A stretch of 41,698 nt of DNA from Sulfurovum riftiae (GTDB lineage Bacteria > Campylobacterota > Campylobacteria > Campylobacterales > Sulfurovaceae): contig NZ_LNKT01000006.1 of assembly GCF_001595645.1 (NCBI RefSeq), positions 1 to 41,698 of the forward strand, given 5' to 3'. The position numbers were made by a program, and so were the translations under genes. This document shows, piece after piece, positions 41,587 to 41,698 of this stretch; the stretch's first letter is position 1; each line of letters begins with the position of its first letter. The notes beneath the pieces were generated by a model. It saw only the letters and a program-made list of their open reading frames with translations, searched no databases and was not told where the DNA came from.

Positions 41587-41698
41587 ACGCGTCCACAAAC
41601 ACAGAGACCTTGACCGAGTTGGTTAAAGAGAGTGTAAGTGAGTGATCTTTGACAACCAAATATAAGTAAACAAATCAACGTCTATTTGAGATTTAATT

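Overview
The window looks like the chromosome of a chemolithoautotrophic campylobacterotum (Epsilonproteobacteria), probably close to Sulfurovum. The evidence is adjacent aclB-aclA genes (two-subunit ATP-citrate lyase of the reductive TCA cycle), an aminofutalosine synthase (mqnE, futalosine menaquinone route), a fused ispDF, and beside it an orphan response regulator of the HP1021/Cj1608 type. The taxon is inferred from gene content; no 16S sequence is present, although an rRNA-type promoter runs off the right edge.

Bases 1-10,017 form an AT-rich accessory island. Its left half is a five-gene minus-strand cassette: an ATP-grasp ligase, a small probable hot-dog protein, a cytochrome P450, an HxE-type Fe(II)/2-oxoglutarate dioxygenase and an epoxide-hydrolase-like alpha/beta hydrolase. 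This looks like a small-molecule tailoring pathway that I cannot match to a known one. A second ATP-grasp gene at 9019-10014 shares its first 194 residues exactly with the first (about 584 bp, two silent differences seen), while the C-terminal catalytic halves are clearly diverged. Between the copies lie an orphan 166-aa ORF with strong hairpins upstream, a large BspA/DUF285 repeat lipoprotein, and a start-less phage-like gene fragment.

Bases 10,041-15,236 are core genes: a Sat-like protein with a degenerate active-site motif, the HP1021-like regulator with Ser in place of the phospho-Asp, ispDF, mrp, and a compact signal peptidase I. A 269-bp imperfect palindrome sits just before tRNA-Pro(GGG), followed by two small uncharacterised proteins and metE.

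Bases 19,500-29,340 are a thiamin locus made of two riboswitch-controlled units. The first TPP riboswitch precedes thiC-thiO-thiS-thiG-thiE-thiD (synthesis). The second precedes a TonB-dependent receptor, a PnuC/PnuT-family permease and a ThiK-like kinase (uptake and salvage). A family of 50-120 bp elements with hairpin ends (GTAGGGTGGGC...GCCCACCCTAC) sits in most gaps of this locus and supplies the end of thiO and the stop codon of the kinase.

Bases 29,571-41,698 carry glmS and glnD (minus strand), mqnE, a trpG/pabA-type amidotransferase, an unassigned membrane protein, aclB-aclA, a secreted PhoA-family alkaline phosphatase (minus strand), and a consensus sigma-70 promoter with an rRNA-like leader at the right edge.
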